Counted from the first letter of the stretch, positions 10,664 to 24,710 are shown. The stretch: DNA of 64,000 nt from Mycoplasmataceae bacterium (GCA_031265955.1 JAISBY010000008.1:26669-90668); one strand, 5' to 3'. The notes: generated by a model not told the origin, from the letters alone. A program made the numbers and translations.

Positions 10664-12022
10664 ATGAAGAAAACTAAAAAACAAGCAACCAAAAAGAAGG
10701 TTGGTAGTAAAACTACTCACAAATCAGCGAAAAAATTAGTTAAGAAAACTATAAAGCATCCTATAGCTGCTAAAGTAGTTGCTACTAAAAAACACGAAGC
10801 AGAAACTAGTAAGCCTAAACAACAAAAAGCAAGTAAAAGTCAACAAGAGCTAACGGCAAGACAGGCGAGACATGATAAGGTTAAGGCGCTTGAAGGTTCG
10901 GTTGCCAAAACAGAAGTATCTCAATTTGTTTTAAATGAAATTATTGGTAAATTTGCTAGCGAAGTTAAAAAACGTGGACGTAATAAAAATACTATTAAAT
11001 TTAAAAAAATTCGTGCTGCTTTTGATAGTTATAACTGAACATCACAACTTTATGATGACATTACTGACAAATTACTAGAAAGAGGTATTGAAGTTGTTGA
11101 CGAAGAAGGTTATGATGACTCTTTAGAAGTTAATACTATCAAAACAAAACTATCAACTTCTGATAAATTAACTGACAACGTTAAAGCCCTATTAGGTGTT
11201 TTAGGAGAATCAAAGTTATTAACTCATACTGAAGAAATTGAATTGGCTAAATTGTTGGTAGATACTGATGTGGAGAATAGACAATATGCAAGAGATAAGT
11301 TAGTAATTGCTAATTTGCGGTTAGTTGTTAAAAATGTACGTATTTATTTAAATCGTGGTTTAGATTTAGATGATTTATTTCAAGAAGGTTGTATGGGTTT
11401 GATGAAAGCCATTGAGAAATTTGATTACAAACTTGGAAATAAATTTTCGACCTATGCAACTTGATGAATTCGTCAAGCTATCACTCGTTCGATTGCAGAC
11501 CATAGTAAAACAATTCGTGTACCAGTGCACATGAATGAATTAATTAATCAAGTTATTAAAAAACAGACTGAAATTGAAAACGAATTAGGACGTGAACCAA
11601 CAATCGATGAATTAACCGAAGGTTTAGGCGGTGCTTCTCGAGGTTTTAGTCAAGCCAAAGTTTCACAACTAAAAAAGATTGCAGTTAATCCTGCGTCTAT
11701 TGATAAACCAGTTGGTGATGAAAAGGATAATAATTTCGCTGACTTTGCAGTTGATGATGTGAGTAAACGTCCTGATCAACATTTAGACGAGGCCTTACTG
11801 ACTGATAATTTTGACTCCTTCTTAAAGAAAAATTTAACAGATCGTGAACAAGATGTGATTCGTATGCGTTTTGGGATTGCGCCATATATCCAAGAATACA
11901 CATTAGATGAAATTGCTCAAAAATATGGAAACACTCGCGAACGTGTTAGACAAATCGAAGCAAAAGCTTTAAGAAAATTAAAACACCCTAGTAAAAGTAA
12001 AAAGTTTGAAAGCTTTTTATAG
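10664..12022 (+). CDS. rpoD: RNA polymerase primary sigma factor
   Basis: 452 residues. The first about 70 are a Lys/Ala/Thr-rich basic tail. Sigma region 2 spans the [20 protein letters not shown] stretch and FSTYATWWIRQAI with two TGA-coded Trp (promoter melting and -10 contact). Region 3 follows, and region 4 holds [14 protein letters not shown] and the TRERVRQIE helix that reads the -35 box. TGA at 11036-11038 and 11462-11464 are Trp. The leader is short, with no obvious ribosome-binding site. Shorter than proteobacterial RpoD, as usual in Mollicutes. Confidence 0.96.
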
Positions 12023-12029
12023 ATTTGAA

Positions 12030-12863
12030 TTATTTACGATTTCTATTTAATCGAAATTGTCGTGTTGCTTTATCTATATAAAAATAAGCAAAATAACAGC
12101 CCTCATAAACAATTGTTGTACAAATCAGTAAAATGAAATTTGTTAAATACAGTGATTTGCATCAACTATTAATCGATTTAAAAATTCCTGTATCATCTTG
12201 ATTGTATAAAATTCATTCAGCTCCGCTTATGCCGGCAGCTTTTAATATTTCTGCGAAAAAGAAGATGTAAATATTGACTCCCAATATTAATAAGAATACA
12301 GGTAAATTAATTTTAAGATGTAGTCTTTCAACTTGAAAGACGGATAAATATACAAATATCAATACCAATAAAGAGTGCCAAATATAAGAATGAAACGCAT
12401 AAAATTTAGATTGCTCTGAATCTCAATAATTTTTATCAAATAAATCCGGAGTATCAAATCCTATGGCAAAACTAACTAAACATATGAAAGCCGTAATAAA
12501 TAGGAAGTTAAATATTACCTTATGAAATTTACTAGTAGATTTGGTAAATATTAAAATTGGTAATAAATACATTGGTAAACTACAAATATGAATTGACAAA
12601 TATAGTCAGATGCGATGATCGTGTCAAATATAACTATATATTATGTATTTGGTAATTTCTAATATTAATAATAAAATTCAAATACTAAATAGAATGATTT
12701 GGTGAATTTTTAAATTAACAAGTTTATTAACTATTAATTTATTGGGGGGGGGATTAGACGTTAATTTCTTTTGAAAAAAATTATGTCTAATAATAAACTT
12801 ACTAGATATTACTAATAAAAAAATAAAAATAACAATTCCTAAGCACGTTAATATGTGAAACAC
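12030..12863 (-). CDS. YwaF/TIGR02206-like integral membrane protein
   Basis: 277 residues starting at GTG 12863, 19 nt after the atpC stop; no in-frame ATG is available. About six TM segments. A conserved-looking HSYIWHSLLV segment and a final YFAYFYIDKAT region recall the YwaF/TIGR02206 family of unknown function. A C9 run in the coding strand (G9 at 12744-12752) encodes Pro-Pro-Pro near residues 38-40, so a one-base slip would truncate the protein. It could be read through from the atp operon; a TATAAT-like sequence also sits in the gap. Confidence 0.65.
12744..12752. repeat. G9 homopolymer inside coding region
   Basis: Nine G on the plus strand (three Pro codons on the minus strand) inside the YwaF-like gene. 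The frame is intact at this length. Confidence 0.8.
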
Positions 12864-12881
12864 ATCTCTACGATTATATGT

Positions 12882-13294
12882 TTATTTTTTGCTGATTTCG
12901 GACAATTCTTTAATTTCTTCTTCTAGTTTACGTTGAATTTGTTCATATATTTTTACATCTTTAATATCTTTTTGATTAATTGCTTGTTCAATTTTTTTAC
13001 GACGTAATTCAAAAACAGATTCGTCAATTCGATCAGTAAAATTAAAGAAATCAGTAATCACATTAATTTGTTTGCCATCCATTTTATATATCCCAGTATT
13101 AATAACGGCCGATACACGATTACCTTTTTGATCTTTGATGTAACAAATGGATGGTAAGATTGAACCAACAGATGGTTGATGTTCTGCTAGAAAACCAATC
13201 ATGCCATTCGGTGTCTTAAGTTCTACTTGCAAAACATCATCTTCGTAAGAAGTACCATCAGGGGTATTTATTTTAAGATGAAAAGGATTAGGCA

Positions 13295-13295
<1 letters not shown>
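12882..13295 (-). CDS. atpC: ATP synthase epsilon subunit
   Basis: 137 residues, starting MPNPFHLKINTPDGT, the beta-sandwich domain of F1 epsilon, followed by a charged helical hairpin rich in Glu/Lys. It regulates the rotor of F1 and binds the gamma stalk. Its ATG overlaps the atpD stop by one base. It is the last recognised subunit gene of the operon. Confidence 0.94.
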
Positions 13296-15603
<2,308 letters not shown>

Positions 15604-15604
15604 A

Positions 15605-17182
15605 TTATTGTTTTTTTACACCTGTTAAATCCAATTCGGTTGGTGTGCCATATTTGTTTGCATCATAATCTTTAATGCTTAAGACATATGTTTTAATGAA
15701 TTGCTTAACATCAGTAACAAATTTATTAGTTAATTCATCATCAAAAGTCATTTTCTTTTCTAATTCAGTACGTAGTGCTGAATTTTGAAAATGAGCAACT
15801 AGTTGTATTTTAAAGTCATCAAAGTTATCTAACGGAATTCATTTAATCAATCGTTCTTTGATAGTCAATAACATAATGGATTCATCAATTTGATTGAGTG
15901 GCTGGTTTTGCGGTTGCTTAATCATTAACATAACTCGTTTACCATGTTCAAGAATTTTTTTAGTTTCAGCATCAAGGTCGCTACCGAATTGACTGAAGGC
16001 ATCTAGTTCACGGTATTGTGCTAATTCTAATTTCAATGAACCAGACATTTGTTTAATACATTTAATTTGTGCTGCACTGCCTACACGTGACACTGATAAT
16101 CCAGCATCAATTGCAGGTCTTTGTCCAGCATTAAATAAAGATGACATCATGAATAATTGCCCATCTGTAATTGAAATTACATTAGTAGGAATATAAGCAG
16201 AAATATCACCGGCTTGAGTTTCAATAATCGGAAGTGCTGTAATTGAACCGCCACCATTTTCATCATTTAATTTACAGGCACGTTCTAATAAACGAGAGTG
16301 CAAATAGAAAACATCACCAGGGTAAGCTTCACGACCTGGCGGACGTCTTAGCAACAAGGATAAGGTACGATAAGCAACAGCATGCTTTGATAAGTCGTCA
16401 TAAATAATTAAGACATTTTTACCTTTGTTCATTCATTCTTCAGCAATAGTTACACCAGTATATGGGGCAATGTATTTAAGTGCAGGAATATCGCTAGCAG
16501 TTGATGAAACTACGACAGTATATGCTAGAGCATCCTTTGCTGATAGCGTACGAACTAATTGAGCTACAGATGAATTTTTTTGTCCAATTGCAACATAAAC
16601 ACAATAAACATCTTTACCCTTTTGGTTCAGGATAGTATCAATAGCAATAGTAGTTTTACCAGTTTGACGGTCACCAATAATAAGTTCACGTTGTCCTTTA
16701 CCAATTGGAAACATTGAATCAATTGATAGGATACCTGTTTCCAATGGTTGTGAAACAGACTTACGTGTCATAACTCCAGGGGCAATTTTTTCAATTGGCA
16801 TAAATTTTTCGGTTTGAATCGTTCCTTTACCATCTATCGCATTTCCTAACGGGTCAACAATTCTACCTAATAAAATATCTCCCACTGGTACCGAAACAAC
16901 ACGGTTGGTTCTTTTGACAACACTATTTTCATTAATGTTTTCAAATTTACCAAGCATTACCACACCAACAAAATCAGATTCTAGATTTAACGCCATTCCA
17001 TATGAACCGTTTTCAAATTGAACTAATTCATTTAACATTACATTATCTAAACCAGTAACATTAGCAATGCCATCACCAATTGAAATAACTTTACCTTCTT
17101 CACTAACGGAAGTACGATGAGCGTATTTTTCGATTTTAGCTTTAATGATAGTTGAAAATTGATCGGCATTTTTTAGTGGCAT
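15605..17182 (-). CDS. atpA: ATP synthase alpha subunit
   Basis: 525 residues; the non-catalytic nucleotide-binding subunit of F1. P-loop GDRQTGKT at 170-177, followed by [16 protein letters not shown] and, after a TGA-coded Trp at 16433-16435, the [25 protein letters not shown] signature region. Family-typical length. It starts 1 nt after the atpH stop. Confidence 0.97.
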
Positions 17183-17183
17183 G

Positions 17184-17738
17184 TTATTCTCCTTTTTGCG
17201 CTTGTTTGAAAGAACTTTCGCGCATTTTGTTTAATTTACTACGAATGGTATCATCAATTGAAATAGCATGCGTTTTTAGTTTAACGCCTCCAATTAATGT
17301 AGAGTCAATTTCGTTATTGATGGTTACTTTAGTTAAGTTCATACCTTGCTTTAAAGCGCTTTCTAAAGCTGTTAATTCATCTTTAGAAAGCGGATAAGCA
17401 GAAGTTACTTGCACATAGCTAATACCATAATATTGTTGTGTTAGTTTCAAAAATAATTTTATTACTCCAATTAAATCTCGAGCACGATTGAAATCAATTA
17501 AAGTTCATAAAAAATAAATAAAGGTTTCATCTAATGTTTGATTAAAGATGTCGTTAATCATTTTTTTACGTTCATCTTTATCAATACTGGTATTGGCTAA
17601 CAATTGACAAAAGGATTGATTTTGTTCAAACAAAATTAACAAGTCGTTAGCTCATTCAAAATAATTTTGTAATTTATTATTTTGTTTTCCTAAATCAAAT
17701 AATACAGCTGCATAACCATTATCAATACTTGTAATCAT
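17184..17738 (-). CDS. atpH: ATP synthase delta subunit
   Basis: 184 residues, soluble and helical, starting [17 protein letters not shown]. Its place between atpF and atpA, and a C-terminal domain with a [20 protein letters not shown] segment like delta/OSCP, support the call. It links F1 to the peripheral stalk. TGA codons in the first half are Trp. Confidence 0.9.
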
Positions 17739-17739
17739 A

Positions 17740-18357
17740 CTATTTACCCTTTACCTGATTTTTAGCTAGTTTGTCAATAAATTCTTTGACAATTTTTTCG
17801 TTGTCTTCTTTATTGAAATTCTTTTGTAATAAAGCTTCTGTAGCGCTAAAGGCAATATCTAAAATTTGTTTTTCATTACCTTCGCGTAATGTTTTTTCTA
17901 ATCTTAAAGATTGTTGTTGAGCATCATCCATAATTTTTTTAGCGTTGATTTTGCCTTCGCTCTCAATCGCTTCTTTCTTAACATAAGCTTGAGTGGTGGC
18001 ATTATCAACGATAATTTTTGCTTGTGAATGAGCTTGAATTCGAGTTTGTTCGGCTTCATTTAGTTTTTCAAAAGCCTCGCGTCGTGATTTTTCTGCCTCA
18101 GCTATTTCGTTAGCAATATATTCACGTCGCTTTGCCAATGAATTTTTTGTGGGTTTTCATGCTAATCAAACAATAATAATAATCAAGAATACACAAGCAA
18201 ATGTATGCGTTAAAAATACTCATAAGTTAGGTAACAAATCATCCACAACGTCCTGCGAATTTAACGGTTGGCAAGATGTTAAAATAATAGTCAAAGGTAA
18301 AAATAAAACGATGATTGCGCTTATAAATAATAAAAGTTTTGTACCTTGCCTACTCAT
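17740..18357 (-). CDS. atpF: ATP synthase b subunit, lipoprotein-type
   Basis: 205 residues. A signal-peptide-like start MSRQGTKLLLF ends in a lipobox (LTSC at about 24-27), then comes a second hydrophobic segment and a long helical Glu/Ala/Lys-rich stalk. Mollicute b subunits are known to carry an N-terminal lipoprotein signal. The start was extended upstream through TGA-coded Trp at the second membrane segment. It lies 1 nt upstream of atpH and 26 nt after atpE. Confidence 0.92.
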
Positions 18358-18383
18358 GTATTCCAATGTTATAAAATTTAAAT

Positions 18384-18665
18384 TTATTTAGAAACTACGA
18401 AGATTAATAATAGTGCCACGATTAAAGAGTAAATGGCAGAAGTTTCAGCGATCGCTGCACCAACGATCATTAATGTTCTTACTCTTGATTCCATTTCTGG
18501 GTTACGAGCAATAGCCTCACAAGCTTTACCGGCGGCATAGCCTTGTCCAATTCCGGCACCTAAACCACCAATTGCTGCTAAACCGGCACCAATGAAAGCT
18601 CCTAAACTAGCATTACTATTAGCATCGCCTACTGCTTGCGCCATTGCATTTAAAATATCTGTCAT
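18384..18665 (-). CDS. atpE: ATP synthase c subunit
   Basis: 93 residues, two TM helices with a Gly/Ala-rich first helix, the polar-loop ARNPE motif at about 53-57 and the ion-binding Glu74 in [10 protein letters not shown]. It forms the rotor ring of Fo. An AGGAG ribosome-binding site precedes the ATG. Unusually atpB is not next to it; the upstream neighbour is a toxin gene, so this half operon must use another promoter, possibly one in the 99-nt gap or one from the sugar operon upstream. Confidence 0.95.
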   Translation of the reverse strand: MTDILNAMAQAVGDANSNASLGAFIGAGLAAIGGLGAGIGQGYAAGKACEAIARNPEMESRVRTLMIVGAAIAETSAIYSLIVALLLIFVVSK

Positions 18666-18764
18666 TTTAACTCCTAAATATATCTAATTAATGTTATTAA
18701 TGATATTACTATATTAGGGATTTATAACAACAAATATGGCGTCTAATTTATTTAATAGTAATTT

Positions 18765-19043
18765 TTAAGATGATTTATGATAGTCATATTTGCAACGAGC
18801 AATGCGAACAGTATCGCTAGAAGCAACTTGATAAATAATTCGATATCTACCAGAAATTTGTCTGCTTCATCATCCACTAAAATTATGTTTTAACGGTTCA
18901 GGTTTACCTAACCCTTTTCCATAAGGAGTTTGTGAGATTTCTTCAAGAATACGCAAAAGTTTCTTAAATTCACTAGCAGGGCCACGACTGCGAAGATCGT
19001 TTAACTCTTGTTCAGCAATAGCTGAAAAGTCTAATTTATACAT
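18765..19043 (-). CDS. YoeB/Txe-type mRNA interferase toxin
   Basis: 92 residues with a GKPEPLKHNFSGWWSRQISG segment (both Trp are TGA), then GRYRIIYQV and a C-terminal CKYDYH. This is the YoeB pattern, with the Glu, Arg and near-terminal His of the ribosome-dependent endonuclease. It starts 1 nt after the stop of the upstream small ORF. No internal damage is visible, so the toxin is probably active. It sits between pfkB and atpE on the same strand. Confidence 0.85.
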
Positions 19044-19044
19044 T

Positions 19045-19218
19045 CTATATTTTTTTAATTTCTTTTAAGGAAATAATTTTGTGTTGTTTAGAATCATCAA
19101 ACTGTTTAATTGATTTAGCAGTCAATAAATCTTCATAGTCGGCAGATACAATAAATTCAATCGCTTCAATTTTAGAGGCGAATGTTCTAGTTTTACCGTT
19201 TACTGAAATTTGTACCAT
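19045..19218 (-). CDS. Putative antitoxin of the YoeB-type pair
   Basis: 57 residues starting MVQISVNGKTRTF, with a DYEDLLTAKSI middle. It lacks an obvious YefM/Phd signature, so the call rests on size and position directly upstream of the toxin. 33 nt separate it from the pfkB stop, so it could be cotranscribed with the sugar genes. Confidence 0.6.
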   Translation of the reverse strand: MVQISVNGKTRTFASKIEAIEFIVSADYEDLLTAKSIKQFDDSKQHKIISLKEIKKI

Positions 19219-19251
19219 GATTTAGTGATTATAACAAATTATTTTTTACGA

Positions 19252-20226
19252 TTAATTACTAGTAATTATCACTTTAGGGAAGTGGTCATTTAAAGTTTTT
19301 AAATTAATTTCAGCCGTTCCTTTTGTGGTTGAAGCATTTGTGGCTAGTCCAGTTGCGAAAGTAATTTTCTGTTCAGAACTAGCTTCTAAAAGTTCACATG
19401 CTAAAAATCCTGCCACTAGTGTATCGCCACAACCGACAGTATTTACAATCAAATGCTTTGGCGGAATAGCATGATAGATACCTTGTTTTGTTATTAATAA
19501 AGCACCATCCTCTCCTAATGAAATAACAAAATTTGAAATTCCATTCTTTACTTGTTCTTTTGCAAAATCAATAGCTTGTTTTTTAGAAAAATTCTTTCGT
19601 TTTAATAATTGACGAATTTCATCAACATTTGGTTTTACAAAGTTGGGTTTATTAATCAAATTATCAATTAAACTCGCTCCGCTTGTATCTAAAAAAACTT
19701 CAATTTTTTGTTTATGACAAATCTTAATTAATTTGCCATAAAACATTGGCTCTAATCCATGAGGTAAACTGCCAGCTAAACTCACGATATCAAAACCTTT
19801 AATTAGCTTTTGAAAAAAAATAAGAAATTTATTAGCATCAGTTTTATTAACGGTAGGCCCAGGTTCTAATAATTCAGTAATCTGATGGTTGACAACATTA
19901 TTAGCGTTCACACAGATTCTAGTTTGCCCATATTGCAGTTTATAGAATTGATGTTTAATTTTTTCTTTATCTAAAGCTCGCATTAAATACGAACCGTTCT
20001 CTCCAGCGATAATTCCGGTTACTACAACATTAATACCTAATTGATGTAACGCTCTGGCTTCGTTTAATCCTTTGCCACCTGCAGAGTTACTAACTTGATT
20101 AATACGATTGACTTCGCCAATTTCTAAAGATTTAACGCTTCATTGTTTGTCAATTGCAGGGTTTAACGTGACAGTTAGTACTTTTTTGTTTTTAATGCTT
20201 TTAAAATTTAAATTCATATTCTTCAT
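19252..20226 (-). CDS. PfkB-family sugar-phosphate kinase (FruK/LacC type)
   Basis: 324 residues. Near the N-terminus, TVTLNPAIDKQW and GGKGLNEARAL; in the middle NVDEIRQLL and ISLGEDGALL; near the C-terminus NTVGCGDTLVAGFL with the catalytic Asp in GCGD. This is the 1-phosphofructokinase / tagatose-6-phosphate kinase group. The ATG at 20226 overlaps the dehydrogenase stop as TAATG; an alternative ATG at 20217 is three codons in. It should phosphorylate the ketose phosphate made by the dehydrogenase upstream; the exact substrate is not readable. Confidence 0.88.
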
Positions 20227-21488
20227 TAGATTGCATGGAAATGTTTCAATAAAATTTGTTCAGCTTCAACATTCCACAAGCCATGATGTTTTTGACATGC
20301 TGAATTTAATTTTTTAAAAAGTGGGTTAGTCTCGCCCAATTTTTCAAAATCATTTAAAGATGTTAGTGGTAAGTCAAATTGAGTATAACTTAAGATTTTA
20401 CCATCTTTAAATTTAGGTAAATTAGTAACTGCATCTGCTATAGCATTAATGCCGCAAATATGAGACACCATTAATGCTGGTCGAATTTGTTTTTGTGCTG
20501 CAAGTCTCAAAGATTCCTTTAGATCTTCAACATTTCCGCCAGTGCTGCCAAGAATATGTGTACTTATGTAATGACAATTGTACAGGTTTATATTAGATTT
20601 AAATTCTTTATCAGACGGACCAGCAAAGAAATTAAAACAACCATCAAAAGCTAATAACTTATCACCTAATTCACAAATTTCTTTAATCGGAGCATATACG
20701 AACACATCGTGATAACCCTCGCCATTTGTTAAATTCATTAGAGTTACATAAGGATCTTTAGTAATTTTTGTATTTACATAAATTAATTTAACACCTTGTG
20801 TCTTAGCATATTCTGGTGAAATTAAATGCTTGGCTTTATTTAGACGTTGGTCATCAATGTCTACAACAACAACGCGTTTTGGTTTATCTTTTAGTATTAA
20901 AGGGTATTCAATTGCTCCCAGTCCCATTGGGCCAGCACCACCTAAAATTAAAACATTACCATTTGCTTTGATACCCATCATGTGATTGTAATTAGTTTTA
21001 TTAGTATGGTACATTGTATGGTAACCACCAACAATACAGCTCATTGGTTCTCCCAATGAAGCATCAAAATATCCACCACCATCATAATGGAACAAACATC
21101 CTAGTTCCATTACTTCGTTAGGAACAACAGCATAAGTTGCACTACCGCCATAAAAACGATAAGAATAACCAGGTGAAGCTAAACTACCTTTGTAATTTAA
21201 AGCAGGTTGTTGAGCAAATTTTTCGCCTGGTTTAAATTCATGTTGTCATTTTTTGCCAACCTTAACTATGTTACCAGCAAATTCGTGGCCAATAATAATG
21301 GGATTTTTATCAATGTCCTGCGGAGCTCTTTTATGTTTGTTACCTTGAATTAATAATTTATATGTGGACATACAAATACTGTCAGAGATAATTTTTATTA
21401 AGATTTCATCGTCTTTAATTTCTGGTAATTCAAATTCTTCTAATCTTAAATCATTAGCTCCATATAAGCGGACAGCTTTAGTTTTCAT
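20226..21488 (-). CDS. Zinc-type medium-chain dehydrogenase (SorE-like polyol-phosphate dehydrogenase?)
   Basis: 420 residues. The catalytic-zinc ligands are visible as Cys in SICMSTYK and the GHEFAG motif; the nucleotide fold is LILGGAGPMGLGA with an acidic VVVVDIDD that favours NAD(H). The structural-zinc Cys cluster of ordinary alcohol dehydrogenases is missing, and the protein is longer than usual, as in sorbose-1-phosphate reductase-type enzymes. It overlaps the PTS gene by 11 nt and the kinase by one base. Role inferred: interconversion of an imported hexitol phosphate and a ketose phosphate. Confidence 0.75.
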
Positions 21489-23478
21489 TTTCTACCTCAG
21501 TTAATAGTCTGTAAATTTTATTCATATCATTTGATTTTACTAAATTAATTACCTCTGTTTCAGTTGTTAACTTGTTACAAATGTTTTGCAAAACATTCAT
21601 GTGATCTTCGTTATTTACAGCAATACCAATTACTAATTGTACTGGTGTGTCATGTCAATCAATTGGTTTTTTATAAGTTGCCACTGATAAACCGTTTTGT
21701 TTAATATATTTACGATCTTCGTTGACAGCATGTGGTATCGCTATTAAATTACCGATGGCTACGCTTACATCTTTGTCGCGTTTCACCATGCCATCAATGT
21801 ATTCTTTAGAAATGCATTTCTGATCTAAAAGTAATTTGCCAACACGAGATATAGCTTGTTTGACTGTTTCTGATTGGCAGCCCAATTGAATGCATTTTTT
21901 AGACAGAATTTTATCATTTCTCTTCTTATTTATAGATTTGATATTTTGAGAATTAACATTAATTACATTATTTTTTTGCAGGTCAATAGCAATGGTTTCG
22001 TATTCTGGTGCATTCATAAAATCTTTAATTGATACAATTTTGGCATTAGGATTTCGTTGCACTACTTGATTTTTAAGGCTTTCGTGCACAACAATTAATT
22101 TAGCGTCTTGTGGCACTTCGCTTACTGACTTGTGAATAACATCAATGTCTTTAATGCCTTTGGAATGAAATATTTTTTTAAGTTTGGTTGCACCCATCGC
22201 GCTTGAACCCATTCCAGCATCACAAGCAAATACTACAGTTTTTACATTTGATAAATCATTACTAGCGCTATATGTTCCTTTGCTCTCAGCTTTCATAGCG
22301 GTTACTGTTGCTTGACTCTCTTGTAATGATTTAGTAGGTTTTTTAAATTTGAAGCAAATAGCAGAACCCAATAAACTAATAGCTGTAGCTCCTAAAATAC
22401 CAGCAGTATTGGCAATATAAGTTGAACCAGGATAGTGGTTAATAAGTGTTCCAGGTAATTGTGCTTGTCCTGAAAGATTGCTTGGAGTCATAATGTATTC
22501 CATGATTATTGACCCAGGCGAAGCTGGTGCTTGTAAACCTCCACCAAGGAGTTGTTCTAAAGCAACTCCTGCTACTCCTGCCAGGATTAACGGAATTATT
22601 AAAATCGGCATTAAAATTACGAATGGAAAATAAACTTCGTGAATTCCGCCTAATAAATGAATCGGCAGAGCTCCAATGGCGTTGCGACGATTGTCACCTT
22701 TATTAAAAAGAATATATCCTAATAGTAAGCCTGTTCCCGGGCCTGGGTTAGATTCAATCATAAATAAAATGGATCGACCATAGTCACTTGCTTCGGCTGT
22801 TCCGAGTGGAGTGAAAACACCATGATTAATAGCATTGTTTAGAAATAATACTTTGGCAGGTTCAACAATGATAGACATCAATGGCAAACCGTGAAATTTT
22901 TCTAATCCGTTGACAGCTTTTCCCAGAACTCAAGTAAAACCGATTACAGGATAACCAATGGCAAAATAACCAATTGCCATCAAAATTGCTCCAACAATGC
23001 CGATAGATAGATTGGTAAAAAGCATTTCAAAACCAGTTGGAGTAATTTTTTTGACTTGTTTATCAGCGTATTTAATAGCGATGCCACCAAGCGGTCCAAC
23101 AATCATGGCGCCTAAAAACATTAGCATATCAGCACCGTTTAATAAAGGTTGCACATATGATGGTGCAACGCTATGCTGTCCTGCCACAATTAAACTTGCA
23201 GCAAACATCGCACCAACGACACCACCTTTGATATCGGCTATTAATTTACCTCCCAAAAAAGCAATCAACAAAGGTAAAAGATAAGTAATAAGAATTGTTG
23301 TCAAAGCACCAAAAGCTGTTTTGACTCATCCTTCTGGTAGATAGCAACTAACAGTTGCTATCAAACCAAAACCAATGAAGGCGCCAATTATTGGCATAAT
23401 CATTTTACTCAAAAAGTTGCCTAGGCGTTGAGCGTTGCCTTTTGCTTTTTGAAAAAATAATCTAGTCTGTCTCTCCAC
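21478..23478 (-). CDS. mtlA: PTS mannitol-type permease, fused IICBA
   Basis: 666 residues. IIC domain (1 to about 345) with the GMxM-like start FLSKMIMPIIGAFIGFG and the GGIHEVYFPF substrate motif; IIB with the phosphocysteine in CDAGMGSSAMGA (Cys about 419); IIA with the phosphohistidine in LIAIPHAV (about 583). It imports and phosphorylates a hexitol. A GTG start at 23478 is chosen because an in-frame TAA lies just upstream and the sequence from there matches the family start. A gap of 9 nt separates it from the MupG-like gene. The neighbouring dehydrogenase is not MtlD, so the substrate may not be mannitol. Confidence 0.88.
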
Positions 23479-23487
23479 GAGAAAAGT

Positions 23488-24609
23488 TTAACACTTTAAT
23501 CTAAAATGATTTCAAGAACTTATACGAGATAATTTTTGTAAATCTTTTGGATTAACTTTACCAATATAGTTAAATGTATTATCAATAAATATGAATTTAT
23601 TGCGGAGTATAATTCAAAGTTCGCCAGCATAATGTTTATCACTATTATTAATTACAATGATGTCTCCGCGCTTAGCGTGGCTGATGTTTCTTTGAGGTTT
23701 AACATTTCGAAATAACAATCTAGTATCAGTACTTCGAATGAACCCATCTGTTAAATCTCCGCGTCGAAAATGATATTTATAATTTGCAATATTTTTTTCT
23801 TCCATTTGCAAGTTTTTTTCCAGTGTAACTTTCAAATTAATAACATTCTCAACGTATTTATTTTTAACAAACGGTTTTGCAAATTGACTCATTACTTTTA
23901 GTTCTAAATCACTAGCAGGGAAATTACCAATGAATATCTCGTTTAATTTTGTTTTATTTATTATTTCTTTTGCTTGTTCTTGAATTGGTAAACTACGATG
24001 TTTTTCTAATGTTGGTAATTTAATTTGTTTGTTTGTTATTGGTTGTTGACCAAAGTAAGCTGCTTGGCTAGTCACAAAAGTACCATTAGCGATTTTTAAA
24101 GATTGATATTTTTTATTGCATCTACTAAAGTAGTCTCACCCTAATCCGGTTTGATTCTTTGGGTAAAAGTTATGTAATACGCTTATTCGCGAGATATTAG
24201 CTTTTAAAGATATAACATCATCAATAAATTTTGTATCATTTGAAGCATTTATTTGAATATCAACACCTTGATAAGTAGCATCAGCCACAACGGATGGTAA
24301 AAGTGGTGTATCTAATCTTAAACAATCAATTTGAAATAATTTGAGTTTACTAAAATGATTATCATCTTTTAACATTCGAATAACACTAGGGCCAATGTCG
24401 GCAATAATATAAAAACCCAGTTGTTTGGCAAGTTTAAATAATCTCAGATATTTTGGTAAGTTGATATTCACTGATGGTTGGTCCAAATAAAACAACGAAG
24501 TGAATATTTTAGTAAAACCATATTTTTTTGCAGTAATCAAATATTTTTTAATTTCGTTAAATTCAATATGTTGGGGATAAACCGATACACCCAAGACAAC
24601 TTTTCTCAT
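23488..24609 (-). CDS. DUF871/MupG-family glycosidase (6-phospho-N-acetylmuramidase-like)
   Basis: 373 residues: N-terminal TIM-barrel-like domain starting LGVSVYP, with IIADIGPSVI, DIQINASN and LHNFYPKNQTGLGWDYF, and a C-terminal domain ending GDIIVINNSDKHYAGELW. DUF871 is the family of MupG, which cleaves MurNAc-6-phosphate disaccharides. A mollicute makes no peptidoglycan, so the enzyme either processes host- or microbiota-derived glycans or acts on another phosphodisaccharide. It is divergent from the lactose/cellobiose-type PTS genes, which probably supply its substrate. Two TGA-coded Trp are needed to complete the frame. Confidence 0.82.
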
Positions 24610-24710
24610 AATTATTCTGTGTTTAACTTTCCGCAATAAGTCATATACTCTACGATATTGATTATTACAAAGAATTGTTAATTTATTAATTAAATAAGTG
24701 AGGAATAAAA

